A stretch of 33,871 bases of DNA from Pseudomonadota bacterium (GTDB taxonomy: Bacteria > Pseudomonadota > Gammaproteobacteria > Burkholderiales > JABEVD01). The translations under genes and the position numbers were made by a program. The stretch is from the NCBI GenBank assembly GCA_021845885.1, contig JAJZVB010000008.1, forward strand, positions 1 through 33,871, in the 5' to 3' direction. This document shows positions 24,485-32,595 of the stretch, piece after piece; the first letter of the stretch is position 1, and each line of letters begins with the position of its first letter. The notes beneath the pieces were generated by a model. That model was not told the origin of the DNA. It worked only from the letters and a program-made list of their open reading frames with translations, and did not search any database.

Positions 24485-25254
24485 GAGATTTCGCCGAAGG
24501 AAAAGGAGGCATAGCCGACCACCCGGCTTTTTTCGCCGGCCGTATCGCCCGAATTCCTGATATCGAGGAGATCGGGTTTCAAATTGAAACGCCTTGCCGA
24601 AATCAGCAGGCCGTTGATGGGTGTCGCGCCGCAGGCCCGGTTGTGATCCAGAACCGGGTCGAGGGCAAGGATGGATTTCGCGGTCGACAGGTCAATCGCT
24701 TTCGCCCTGTCGTAGGGATGGAAATGGGAAAGGTCCGAACTCACCAACACCAGCGTTCTCGGTTCATTCATGAAGCGGTCTATGACGAGGGAAACGGATT
24801 CCGGGCTCGTTTCCCCCACGAGCAACGGAATCAAGGAAAAATCCCCGAGAACCGTCTGCAAGAAGGGGAGCTGGACTTCGAGGGCATGTTCTCCATCGTG
24901 AACCGCATCGCTTTCCATGATGGAGGGCAGGGAGGCGAGCTGAAGGCAGGCTTCCCTGTCGACCGGCACGCTTCCCAATGGCGTTTCGAAACGGCTGGCA
25001 CGGGGCATGGCGATCCCCTTGAACCAGACCCGGTGAGCCGGCCCGAGCAGAGCCACGCGATTGAAGCGGCTTTTCCCGAGGCGCGCATAGGCGCATCCCG
25101 CCGTACTGCCGGAATAGACATAGCCGGCGTGCGGCACGATCATCGCGCAAGGCGCTGCCGCTTCGACTTGCGGCAGCATCGAAGCAATGGCCTTCTCGAG
25201 GTCCAGCCTTGTTTCAGGGTAAAATGATCCTGCGCAGGCTGCAGGTCTATGCAT
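24481..25254 (-). CDS. amrB: Memo-like protein of the AmmeMemoRadiSam system
   Basis: This 257-residue protein begins MHRPAACAGSFYPE, the typical Memo N-terminus. It keeps the residues that form the metal-binding-like pocket related to extradiol dioxygenases: His42 in VPHAGYVYSG, GPAHR, HDGEHALEVQLPFL, SSDLSHFHPY and the Cys in RACGATPI. ATG 25254, with GGAG 8 bases upstream, is preferred over TTG 25305. Memo proteins have been reported to bind iron or copper. The gene heads an operon with AMMECR1, the radical SAM enzyme and a hydrolase, and is divergent from the large GGDEF-EAL gene. Confidence 0.93.
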   Translation of the reverse strand: MHRPAACAGSFYPETRLDLEKAIASMLPQVEAAAPCAMIVPHAGYVYSGSTAGCAYARLGKSRFNRVALLGPAHRVWFKGIAMPRASRFETPLGSVPVDREACLQLASLPSIMESDAVHDGEHALEVQLPFLQTVLGDFSLIPLLVGETSPESVSLVIDRFMNEPRTLVLVSSDLSHFHPYDRAKAIDLSTAKSILALDPVLDHNRACGATPINGLLISARRFNLKPDLLDIRNSGDTAGEKSRVVGYASFSFGEIS

Positions 25255-25320
25255 GAGGTTTTCTCCAATTTCAAGATTGGACAGGAAATAGTCCAATTGA
25301 TTCAATTGAAGAAGACGGGC

Positions 25321-25349
25321 TTGTGATTAATTGAAAAAACGCTTATTCT
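25321..25349 (+). promoter_or_regulatory. Sigma-70-like promoter for the large GGDEF-EAL - ispDF operon
   Basis: TTGTGA (25321-25326) and TATTCT (25344-25349) are separated by 17 bases. The inferred transcript starts near 25356, about 54 bases before the ATG at 25410. No other promoter-like sequence is obvious before ispD, so this may also drive ispD, ispF and thpR. Confidence 0.4.
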
Positions 25350-25409
25350 TGAACCGGATTTTCAAGGCTTCTGTCGCGCGAGTTGAAGCACTGAGGACGA
25401 AATAAAAGC

Positions 25410-28400
25410 ATGGATGTCACTCGATCGCTTCTAGGAACGCTGGTTCTCCTGACCGCATTCTTGATCGCCTCTATTTTCTTTCCCCTCCTTCCAGAAACGT
25501 TCTATTTCCAGGATGGGGCGGTGCATGTCATCGTCGTCATATTGGGCACAGTGTCTTCCCTTTTCTTTGCTGCAATCATGCTCATTCAGTGCCGGGAGGG
25601 CGTGCGCGATCCCGATTTTTACCCTATTGCGCAGGGTTTTCTGGCCATGGGGATCCTCGACGGCTTCCATGCGATCGCCAATGACGCCACGCCGGGTTTC
25701 ATCTGGCTGCACAGTCTTTCCATTTTTTCAGGCGGATTTCTTTCCGCATTCGTGTGGACTGGATGGGGCGGGAGGATGCAGCGCCTGCACCGCTACGTCG
25801 CCCTGGCTGCATTCGCGATCGGCTGCTTTTTCCTGGCCTATCCCGACCTCTTGCCTGCACTCGATGCGCAAGGCGGATTCGTTTTGCGGCTGGACTACAT
25901 CGATTTGGCAGGCGGGGCGCTGTTTTTCCTCACCTCCGTCCATTTCATGCTTCGATACTGGCGGGAAGGGGAAAAGGAAGCCCTGGTTTTCGCCACCCTC
26001 TATCTGATTTTCTGCAGCGCGGCCGTGCTTTTCCCGATGTCGAAAATGTGGAACGGGGAATGGTGGCTCTGGCACATGCTGATCCTGCTCGCCTACGGCA
26101 CCGCCATCCAGTATGTCTTTGCCGATCATGTCAGTCTTCTGGACAACATGAAAAAGGAGATTGCCGATCGAAGCCTTGCCGAAGCGCGCCTCAGGGTGAT
26201 GGTCGAAATGGCGCCTGAAGCCATCGCTGTCCTGGATGAAGATAGCAAAATATTCATCGACGCCAATGCCAATGCGGAAAAGCTTTTCGGCTGCGACCGC
26301 GAAGAATTGCTCAAGCATTCCCCTTTCGACTTCTATCCCCCGGAGCAGCCGGACGGCTTGCCCCTCGAGGAAAGCATCGGCATCCACGATGACCAGGTCG
26401 CGGGCGGGATGCAGGCGGTATTCGAGAGAGACATCAGGAACAAGGCCGGCAGCCTTGTCCATTGCGAAATGCGCCTGGTCAGGCTTCCCGATGCCAAACG
26501 CAGGCTGGTCCGAGCCAGCATGACCGACATCACCGAGAGGAAGAAGGCGGAAGCCAGGATAGAAAGGCTCACGAAGCTTTACAGGGCGCTCAGCGAAGTC
26601 AATCAGGCCATCGTGCGCATGCACGACGAATCCGAGCTTTTCCCCCTGGTCTGCAGGGCCGCAGTCGATTTCGGCGGCGTGAAGATGGCCTGGGTCGGGC
26701 AATTGAGGGAAGGGCGCATCGAGCCTGTCGTGCGCTATGGAAAGGGCACAGAATATCTCGATCGCATCCATGTTTCGGCGAACGGGGAGGTGCCTGAAGG
26801 GCGCGGCCCGACCGCCATCGCTTTCCGCGAGCATCGCAATGTCGTGGTCAACGATTTCGGGGCCGACGAACTGACCAAGCCATGGAAGGGGAATGCGGCC
26901 GGTTTCGGACTGAATGCGAGTGCAACCTTTCCCATTCCCAGGGGTGGCAAGCCTTATGCCGTGCTGACGGTCTACCACGACATTCCCGGCGCATTCGATG
27001 CGGAAATGGTCAATCTTCTCGACGAGATGGCGCGCGACATCGCCTTCGCCCTGGAAAGTTTCGACAGGGAAAGGCAGAGGAAGGAGGCGCAGGAAGCGCT
27101 GATTGCGGGCGAACGCCATTTCAGGGCCTATTTCGAGCGCGCCATGGTCGGCATGGCCGCAATCAACCCGGAAAAAGGATGGATCGAGGTCAACGACGCG
27201 CTTTGCAAAATGTTGGGCTATCCCAGGGAGGAATTGGTCAACATGACCTGGGCCCAGCTGACCCATGCCGATGATCTGCCCAAAAACGAGATCATGTTCA
27301 ATCAGGTCCTGGCGGGCGAATCGGAGGAATACGAGTACGACAAGCGCTTCATCCGCAAGGACGGCGAAATCGTGTACGTCCATATTGCAGTGTGCGCAGT
27401 GCGAAAGCCCGACGGTTCTCTCGACTATACCGTCGCCATTGTCGAGGACGTCAGCGCCCGCAGGCGGGCCGAAAACAGGGAACACTTGCGAAATCGGGTG
27501 CTGGAGCTGATCGCCAGGGGGTTGTCCTTGCAGGAAATCATGGATTTCGTGGTGCAGGCGGTGGAGGCGGAAAACACCAGCATGCTTTGCTCCATACTGC
27601 TGCTCGACGAAAGCGGGCATCATCTTCTGAAGGGCTCGGCCCCGAACCTGCCTGCATTCTACAGCGCAGCCATCCACGGCGCGGCAATCGGGCCTTCCGA
27701 GGGTTCGTGCGGCACTGCGGCCCATACCGGAAAGCGGGTGATCGTCGAAGACATTCGCACTCATCCCTTCTGGAAGGATTACAGGGAACTGGCAGCCAGG
27801 GCCGGACTGGCTTCATGCTGGTCGGAGCCGATCTTCGGCTCGTCAGGCAAGGTGCTCGGCACTTTCGCCGTTTACCACGGGAATCCCGGAGCGCCCAACG
27901 AGACCGACATTGCATTGATCGAGAGCGTGGCCAATCTGATCGGCATCGCCATCGAGCGCAAGCGCATCGAAGAGGAGCTGCAGCTCGCTTCCATGGTTTA
28001 CCGCAATACCAGCGAGGCGATGATGGTGACGGACGAGCACAACCGCATCATCGCCATCAATCCTGCCTTCACGCAAATCACCGGCTACAGCTTGAACGAA
28101 GTGTCGGGGAAGGATCCCAAAATCCTCAGCTCCGGGCGGCAGGACGTGGATTTCTACAGGGTCATGTGGAGCGAGATCCTGAACACGGGGCTCTGGCAGG
28201 GCGAAATATGGAACAGGAAGAAGAACGGCGAAATCTACCCGGAATGGCTCACCATCAACACGATTTTCAACCAGGACGGCTCGATATACCGCCATGTCGC
28301 GCTCTTTTCCGACATCACCGACAAGGTGAGGACGGACGAACTGATATGGCGGCAGGCCAATTTCGATTTGCTCACGGGGCTTCCCAACCGGCGGATGTTC

Positions 28401-29636
28401 TATGACAGGCTGGAGCAGGAAATCAAGAAGGCGCATCGCGCGGGACTGCTGCTCGCATTGCTCTTCATCGATCTCGACCGGTTCAAGGAAATCAACGATA
28501 CGCTGGGGCATCAGACCGGCGACATTCTGCTCGTCGAGGCGGCGGGAAGGATCGTTTCATGCGTGCGGGAATCGGACACCGTCGCGCGCCTGGGCGGCGA
28601 CGAATTCACGGTCATCCTGTCCGAGCTCTCCGAAGGCAATCATGCGGAGAAGATCGCCCAGAACATCATCGCGAAGCTCGTCGAACCTTTCGTTCTCGGC
28701 AACGAAATGGCCTACGTATCCGCGAGCATAGGCATCACGTTCTATCCCGCCGATGCGCTCGACGTCGAGCATCTTCTGAGAAATGCGGACCAGGCGATGT
28801 ATGTTGCAAAGAATGCGGGGCGCAACCGTTTCAGCTATTTCACGAGATCGTTGCAGGAAAAGGCGCAATCCAGGCTGAGGTTGCTCAATGACTTGCGCGC
28901 GGCGCTTGGCGCCGACCAGTTCATGCTCTATTTCCAGCCCATCGTGGAGCTCGCCACAGGCAGGATCGTCAAGGCGGAAGCCCTGCTGCGCTGGACGCAT
29001 CCGGAGCGGGGGCTGGTCAGCCCCATGGATTTCATCCCGCTCGCGGAGGAAACGGGATTGATCCACGACATCGGGGACTGGGTATTCAGGGAAGCCGCCC
29101 GTTGGGCGAAGCGCTGGATCGCTTTTGGCAACGGCAGTTTCCAGGTCAGCGTGAACGAATCCCCCTCGCAGTTCCAAAGCGAAAACAGGGACATAGACGC
29201 CTGGCTGGGTTGCCTGAAGGAATTCGGCCTTTCCGGACAGAATGTCGTCATCGAAATCACCGAAGGGCTCCTGCTCAATGCGGACAGCCATGTCACGGAC
29301 AAGCTGATCCACTTCAGGGATGCCGGCATACAGGTCGCGATAGACGATTTCGGCACCGGCTATTCGGCCCTTTCCTACCTCAAGAAGTTCGACATCGATT
29401 ACCTGAAGATCGACCAGACTTTCGTCAGGGATCTCGCCACCGATCCGAGCGACATGGCGCTTTCGGAAGCGATCGTCATGATGGCGCACAAGCTCGATCT
29501 CAAGGTGATCGCCGAAGGCGTGGAAACCGATGAGCAAAAGGCGCTGCTTGTCCAGGCGGGTTGCGATTATGCGCAGGGTTACCTGTTCTCCAAGCCGCTT
29601 CCCCCTGCAGAATTCGAGGCGCTGCTCAAGGCATGA
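25410..29636 (+). CDS. Large multi-sensor membrane GGDEF-EAL protein
   Basis: This 1408-residue c-di-GMP enzyme has an N-terminal block of seven or eight hydrophobic helices (about 1-240) resembling a MASE3-type sensor. Five sensory modules follow: PAS (about 258-380), GAF (about 405-555), PAS (about 568-690), GAF (about 695-855) and PAS (about 860-975, with GLWQGEIW). The GGDEF domain is intact, with GGDEF at 1062-1066 and the I-site RESD upstream. The EAL domain is intact, with EALLRW near 1190, VNESPSQF, EITEG, DDFGTGYSAL, LKIDQTF and AEGVET. The final PAS-GGDEF-EAL third is a clear paralogue of the protein at 2125-4338. Its TGA overlaps the ispD ATG as ATGA. GAGGA lies 12 bases before the start, rather far. 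Dominant activity cannot be told from sequence. Confidence 0.95.
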   Translation: MDVTRSLLGTLVLLTAFLIASIFFPLLPETFYFQDGAVHVIVVILGTVSSLFFAAIMLIQCREGVRDPDFYPIAQGFLAMGILDGFHAIANDATPGFIWLHSLSIFSGGFLSAFVWTGWGGRMQRLHRYVALAAFAIGCFFLAYPDLLPALDAQGGFVLRLDYIDLAGGALFFLTSVHFMLRYWREGEKEALVFATLYLIFCSAAVLFPMSKMWNGEWWLWHMLILLAYGTAIQYVFADHVSLLDNMKKEIADRSLAEARLRVMVEMAPEAIAVLDEDSKIFIDANANAEKLFGCDREELLKHSPFDFYPPEQPDGLPLEESIGIHDDQVAGGMQAVFERDIRNKAGSLVHCEMRLVRLPDAKRRLVRASMTDITERKKAEARIERLTKLYRALSEVNQAIVRMHDESELFPLVCRAAVDFGGVKMAWVGQLREGRIEPVVRYGKGTEYLDRIHVSANGEVPEGRGPTAIAFREHRNVVVNDFGADELTKPWKGNAAGFGLNASATFPIPRGGKPYAVLTVYHDIPGAFDAEMVNLLDEMARDIAFALESFDRERQRKEAQEALIAGERHFRAYFERAMVGMAAINPEKGWIEVNDALCKMLGYPREELVNMTWAQLTHADDLPKNEIMFNQVLAGESEEYEYDKRFIRKDGEIVYVHIAVCAVRKPDGSLDYTVAIVEDVSARRRAENREHLRNRVLELIARGLSLQEIMDFVVQAVEAENTSMLCSILLLDESGHHLLKGSAPNLPAFYSAAIHGAAIGPSEGSCGTAAHTGKRVIVEDIRTHPFWKDYRELAARAGLASCWSEPIFGSSGKVLGTFAVYHGNPGAPNETDIALIESVANLIGIAIERKRIEEELQLASMVYRNTSEAMMVTDEHNRIIAINPAFTQITGYSLNEVSGKDPKILSSGRQDVDFYRVMWSEILNTGLWQGEIWNRKKNGEIYPEWLTINTIFNQDGSIYRHVALFSDITDKVRTDELIWRQANFDLLTGLPNRRMFYDRLEQEIKKAHRAGLLLALLFIDLDRFKEINDTLGHQTGDILLVEAAGRIVSCVRESDTVARLGGDEFTVILSELSEGNHAEKIAQNIIAKLVEPFVLGNEMAYVSASIGITFYPADALDVEHLLRNADQAMYVAKNAGRNRFSYFTRSLQEKAQSRLRLLNDLRAALGADQFMLYFQPIVELATGRIVKAEALLRWTHPERGLVSPMDFIPLAEETGLIHDIGDWVFREAARWAKRWIAFGNGSFQVSVNESPSQFQSENRDIDAWLGCLKEFGLSGQNVVIEITEGLLLNADSHVTDKLIHFRDAGIQVAIDDFGTGYSALSYLKKFDIDYLKIDQTFVRDLATDPSDMALSEAIVMMAHKLDLKVIAEGVETDEQKALLVQAGCDYAQGYLFSKPLPPAEFEALLKA

Positions 29637-30316
29637 AATTCGCGCTCGTTCCAGCGGCAGGGTCGGGTTCCAGAATGGGCACATCGATTCCCAAGCAATA
29701 TGCCATGCTTTGCGGTGAGCCCATGATCCGTCATTCGATTGAAACGCTATGCGGCTTTTCCGCGATATCCAGGGTCTATGTGGTCCTGGCGGAAAACGAT
29801 GTTCGCTGGAAAGAATACGACTGGTCGGCATTCGGCGACAGGCTCGTTGCCCTCAACTGCGGGGGGAAGACGAGGTTGAATAGCGTAATGAACGGCTTGA
29901 GGGCGATGGACGCAGGCGACGACGACTGGGTATTGGTGCACGATGCGGCGAGACCCTGCATCGATCACGAATCGTTGCAGAGGCTCATTGAAGGCACTGA
30001 AAATGAGGCCATAGGCGGAATACTCGCTTTGCCCGTCGCGGATACGCTCAAAAGGGAAGACGGAAAAGGGAGAATTGCAGAAACGGTGCCCCGCGCCAAG
30101 CTATGGCAGGCGCAAACGCCCCAGATGTTCCGCAAGGGTAGGCTGCTGGACGCGCTGTCGAAGGCGCCTGCCGACCAGACCGACGAGGCGGGCGCCATGG
30201 AAGCGCTGGGCTATTCGCCCCGGCTCATTCTGGGCGACCCCGGAAACTTCAAGGTGACCTATCCGGGGGACATGATGCTGGCTGAAATGATTTTGAAAGG
30301 CAGGATGGGAAAATGA
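29633..30316 (+). CDS. ispD: 2-C-methyl-D-erythritol 4-phosphate cytidylyltransferase IspD
   Basis: This 227-residue enzyme of the MEP isoprenoid pathway joins CTP and MEP to give CDP-methylerythritol. The N-terminal nucleotide-binding motif is [17 protein letters not shown], with the conserved Arg and Lys. LVHDAARPC and [14 protein letters not shown] are further family signatures. ATG 29633 overlaps the stop of the large signalling gene; the frame is open 24 codons further upstream within that gene. It is coupled to ispF by ATGA at 30313-30316. Confidence 0.96.
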   Translation: MKFALVPAAGSGSRMGTSIPKQYAMLCGEPMIRHSIETLCGFSAISRVYVVLAENDVRWKEYDWSAFGDRLVALNCGGKTRLNSVMNGLRAMDAGDDDWVLVHDAARPCIDHESLQRLIEGTENEAIGGILALPVADTLKREDGKGRIAETVPRAKLWQAQTPQMFRKGRLLDALSKAPADQTDEAGAMEALGYSPRLILGDPGNFKVTYPGDMMLAEMILKGRMGK

Positions 30317-30786
30317 GGGTTGGACAGGGTTTCGACGTGCATGCCTTGGTCGAGGGGCGAAAACTGATCATAGGGGGCGTGGAAATCCCTTTCGAGAAGG
30401 GGCTGCTCGGGCATTCCGATGCGGACGTGCTGCTGCACGCGATTTGCGATGCGCTGATCGGGGCGGCGGGATTGGGTGACATAGGCAGGCATTTTCCGGA
30501 TACCGATGGGAATTTCGAGAACATCGACAGCAGGATACTCCTGAGGAAAGTGGGCAGCCTGATCGGTGAGGCGGGTTATAAAATCGCGAACATCGACGCC
30601 ACGATCGTGGCCCAGAAACCGAAGATGATGCCCCATGTGCCGCTCATGGTCGAGCGGATTTCATCCGACCTCGGCCTGAATTCAGGAGACGTCAACATCA
30701 AGGCCAAGACCACGGAACATCTCGGCTTCGCGGGCCGTGGGGAAGGCATCGCTGCCGAAGCGGTGGCGCTCATAGAAAGGCTGTGA
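30313..30786 (+). CDS. ispF: 2-C-methyl-D-erythritol 2,4-cyclodiphosphate synthase IspF
   Basis: This 157-residue enzyme forms the cyclodiphosphate in the MEP pathway and normally works as a trimer. It begins [12 protein letters not shown], with the metal-binding Asp and His. [20 protein letters not shown] supplies the next metal His, [10 protein letters not shown] follows, and the C-terminus has the usual [18 protein letters not shown]. Length is standard. It overlaps ispD by 4 bases and thpR by 1 base. Confidence 0.97.
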   Translation: MRVGQGFDVHALVEGRKLIIGGVEIPFEKGLLGHSDADVLLHAICDALIGAAGLGDIGRHFPDTDGNFENIDSRILLRKVGSLIGEAGYKIANIDATIVAQKPKMMPHVPLMVERISSDLGLNSGDVNIKAKTTEHLGFAGRGEGIAAEAVALIERL

Positions 30787-31286
30787 TGCGGCTCTTTTTC
30801 GCCATCTGGCCTGACGAAACAGCGAGAAATCGCCTGAATGAACTGGCAAAACGGCTGCACGGTGCATGCGGCGGAAAGGTGACGAGAAGCGATTCGATCC
30901 ATCTCACCCTGGTATTTCTCGGTGAAGTCGAAAAAACGGAAAGTCTGCTCGAAGCGGCTTCGGTCATTTCCGCCAATGCCTTTGAAATCAGGGTGGACAG
31001 GGCAACTTACTGGAAGCACAACCGCATCGCCTGGGCAGGAACGAGTGCCATCCCCGAGGAACTTGCGAAACTCGTCGACGCGCTGAAAAGGGCACTGGAG
31101 CAAAGGGGATTTTCTTTCGATGAAAGGAATTATGTTCCCCATGTCACCCTGGTGAGAAAAGCCGGGATGGCCGAAAATCTTCCGGAATTCGAGCCTTTTT
31201 CCTGGCGCGTATCGGAATTCTGCCTCGCCGCCTCTTCCGAATCCGGCTACAGGATCCTCGAAAAATGGCCGTTAACAGGCTGCTGA
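30786..31286 (+). CDS. thpR: RNA 2',3'-cyclic phosphodiesterase ThpR (LigT family)
   Basis: This 166-residue 2H-phosphoesterase has the two HxT motifs HLTLVFLG (His39, Thr41) and HVTLVRK (His119, Thr121). The family hydrolyses 2',3'-cyclic phosphate ends of RNA, and the E. coli member also ligates tRNA halves in vitro. The ATG at 30786 overlaps the ispF TGA. The last three codons (ACA GGC TGC) and the stop lie inside the left terminal repeat of the element at 31274-31416, so the native C-terminus was probably replaced. Confidence 0.92.
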   Translation: MRLFFAIWPDETARNRLNELAKRLHGACGGKVTRSDSIHLTLVFLGEVEKTESLLEAASVISANAFEIRVDRATYWKHNRIAWAGTSAIPEELAKLVDALKRALEQRGFSFDERNYVPHVTLVRKAGMAENLPEFEPFSWRVSEFCLAASSESGYRILEKWPLTGC

Positions 31287-31416
31287 AAAAGGTCATGAGC
31301 GCAGCCGAGACAAGGCGAAAAATGGTGAAAAGCGGAGTTTACACGGAGTAAATGAGCATTTTTAGCCGTTTTTCAACGCCGTATCGGCAAGCGCAATAGT
31401 TTTTCAGCAGCCTGTT
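31274..31416. repeat. 143-bp inverted-repeat element (MITE-like)
   Basis: Perfect 17-base inverted repeats, AACAGGCTGCTGAAAAA (31274-31290) and its complement (31400-31416), bound a 109-base interior. I recall similar small elements with CAGGCTGCTGAAAAA ends and GAGACAAGGCGAAAAATG-type interiors in several proteobacteria, without a transposase. The left repeat supplies the thpR stop and the right repeat contributes the last base of the convergent gene's stop. No target-site duplication is obvious. The long stem could also act as a transcription terminator for both genes. Confidence 0.75.
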
Positions 31417-31853
31417 CAAAGGTAGATGCAGCAGGCGAGATGACCGGCTAGGGCTTTCTCGTCGATCTTGGTGTAATCCTTTTCGAAATGGTCTGAAACC
31501 AGGCTTTTCAGCACGGCGCTGGCATTGCCCTTGATCAGCCCCATGAACTGCGCAGGCGCGACGATGATCAGTCTCTGGAACGCATTGGCTGTCCTGCCCT
31601 GTTCCAGGTCCCTCGTCAATTCCATGGCGAACTGCTGAGCCTCGTTCTGCTTCGGGTCGGTGGGAGGCACATAGGCGCCGTGGCCGTTTCCGGCGCTCTT
31701 GTAGTGCCCTGGCCTGTCGGAGACGAGATCGGATGCCTTTTCCCGGCTTGCGGCATGATCGTATTCCCTGATTTTCTCGAGCCCCTTTTTCGGACCCCGG
31801 TTCATGTAAAGAGAGGCGGAGCTGGCATTGGCGACGAGAATCCATGTGTTCAT
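31416..31853 (-). CDS. Host_attach family protein
   Basis: This 145-residue protein matches the proteobacterial family annotated as required for attachment to host cells. It begins MNTWILVANASSASLYMN, with the family-typical strand then RGPKKGLEKIREYDH. It has the ASDLVSDRPG and HGAYVPPTDPK segments, QQFAMELTRDLEQGR, and LIIVAPAQFMGLI. The name comes from an Agrobacterium phenotype and is unlikely to describe its role here; the fold is thought to resemble peptide-release-factor-like domains. The second of two adjacent ATGs is chosen because GGGAG lies 6 bases before it. The stop borders the inverted-repeat element. Confidence 0.85.
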   Translation of the reverse strand: MNTWILVANASSASLYMNRGPKKGLEKIREYDHAASREKASDLVSDRPGHYKSAGNGHGAYVPPTDPKQNEAQQFAMELTRDLEQGRTANAFQRLIIVAPAQFMGLIKGNASAVLKSLVSDHFEKDYTKIDEKALAGHLACCIYL

Positions 31854-31868
31854 CATATTCTCCCGATT

Positions 31869-31899
31869 TTGGAATGCATGTGTGCAATTCCATTATAAT
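31869..31899 (+). promoter_or_regulatory. Promoter with internal imperfect palindrome upstream of tsaB
   Basis: A perfect TATAAT (31894-31899) lies 19 bases after TTGGAA (31869-31874). Between them is the imperfect palindrome TGGAATGCATGTGTGCAATTCCA (arms TGGAAT and ATTCCA, then GCA and TGC). It could be an operator affecting tsaB and the divergent Host_attach gene. The start near 31906 leaves a short leader to TTG 31924. Confidence 0.4.
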
Positions 31900-31923
31900 A
31901 CAGCCTCGATTCGGACCTGCGCC

Positions 31924-32595
31924 TTGAACATACTCGCCTTCGATACTTCCAACGAATACTGCTCGATTGCCCTGTTGTCGGGCGGGAGCGTGATCGAGCG
32001 CGAAGAACTCGCAGGCCAGAATCATTCCGAAATGATCCTGCCCATGATCAGAGATGTGCTTCTCGAGGCCGCCCTTTCCCTGAAGGAACTCGACGGCATC
32101 GCCTTCGGTTCGGGGCCGGGCTCATTCACCGGACTCAGGATTGCCTGCGGCGTCGCCCAGGGCCTGGCGTTCGGAGCAGGGCTCCGGGTGGCGGGCATCG
32201 GGACGCTTGAAGCGCTGGCCGAAGCGGCCTCTTTCCCCCGTATTTTGGCATGCCTGGATGCCAGGATGGGGGAGATTTATCATGCCGCGTTCGAAAGGAT
32301 AGAGGGTGTGCTCCATTGCGTGAGCGAGCCCGGACTCTATTTTCCCGAAGATGCGCCGCTTCTTCCGGGAGAGGGCTGGAAGGGCTGCGGAAGCGGCTTC
32401 CTGGTTCACCAGGAGGCATTGGCTGCGCGTTATGCGGGAAAGCTTGGTTGCCTCGAATCCGAAAGCCGCCCGCATGCCAGGGAAATGGCCAGGCTTGCAG
32501 CGCTCGAGTTCGATGCGGGAAGGGCCGTCGATCCCGAATTCGCAATGCCCCTTTACGTCAGGAACAAGGTCGCGCTCAAGGAGAAGGAACGTTGA
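31924..32595 (+). CDS. tsaB: tRNA threonylcarbamoyladenosine synthesis protein TsaB
   Basis: This 223-residue ASKHA-fold protein partners TsaD and TsaE in making t6A at position 37 of ANN-decoding tRNAs. It begins with the ILAFDTSNEYCSIALL strand. It also carries GQNHSEMILPMI, where the second segment of the family lies, and the signature AFGSGPGSFTGLRIACGVAQG. I place the start at TTG 31924 because the family begins there and the promoter lies just upstream; the frame stays open 32 codons further. It is coupled to rimI by a TTGA overlap, a frequent gene pair. Confidence 0.94.
   Translation: MNILAFDTSNEYCSIALLSGGSVIEREELAGQNHSEMILPMIRDVLLEAALSLKELDGIAFGSGPGSFTGLRIACGVAQGLAFGAGLRVAGIGTLEALAEAASFPRILACLDARMGEIYHAAFERIEGVLHCVSEPGLYFPEDAPLLPGEGWKGCGSGFLVHQEALAARYAGKLGCLESESRPHAREMARLAALEFDAGRAVDPEFAMPLYVRNKVALKEKER

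Noticed and set aside
23952-24512. N-terminal extension of the radical SAM frame by 187 codons
   Set aside because: This part is AMMECR1 sequence read in another frame; the ATGA overlap at 23948-23951 and the family N-terminus fix the start at 23951.
25728-27764. 678-codon open frame on the minus strand
   Set aside because: It lies antisense to the large PAS-GAF-GGDEF-EAL gene; long antisense frames are expected with this GC-rich codon pattern.
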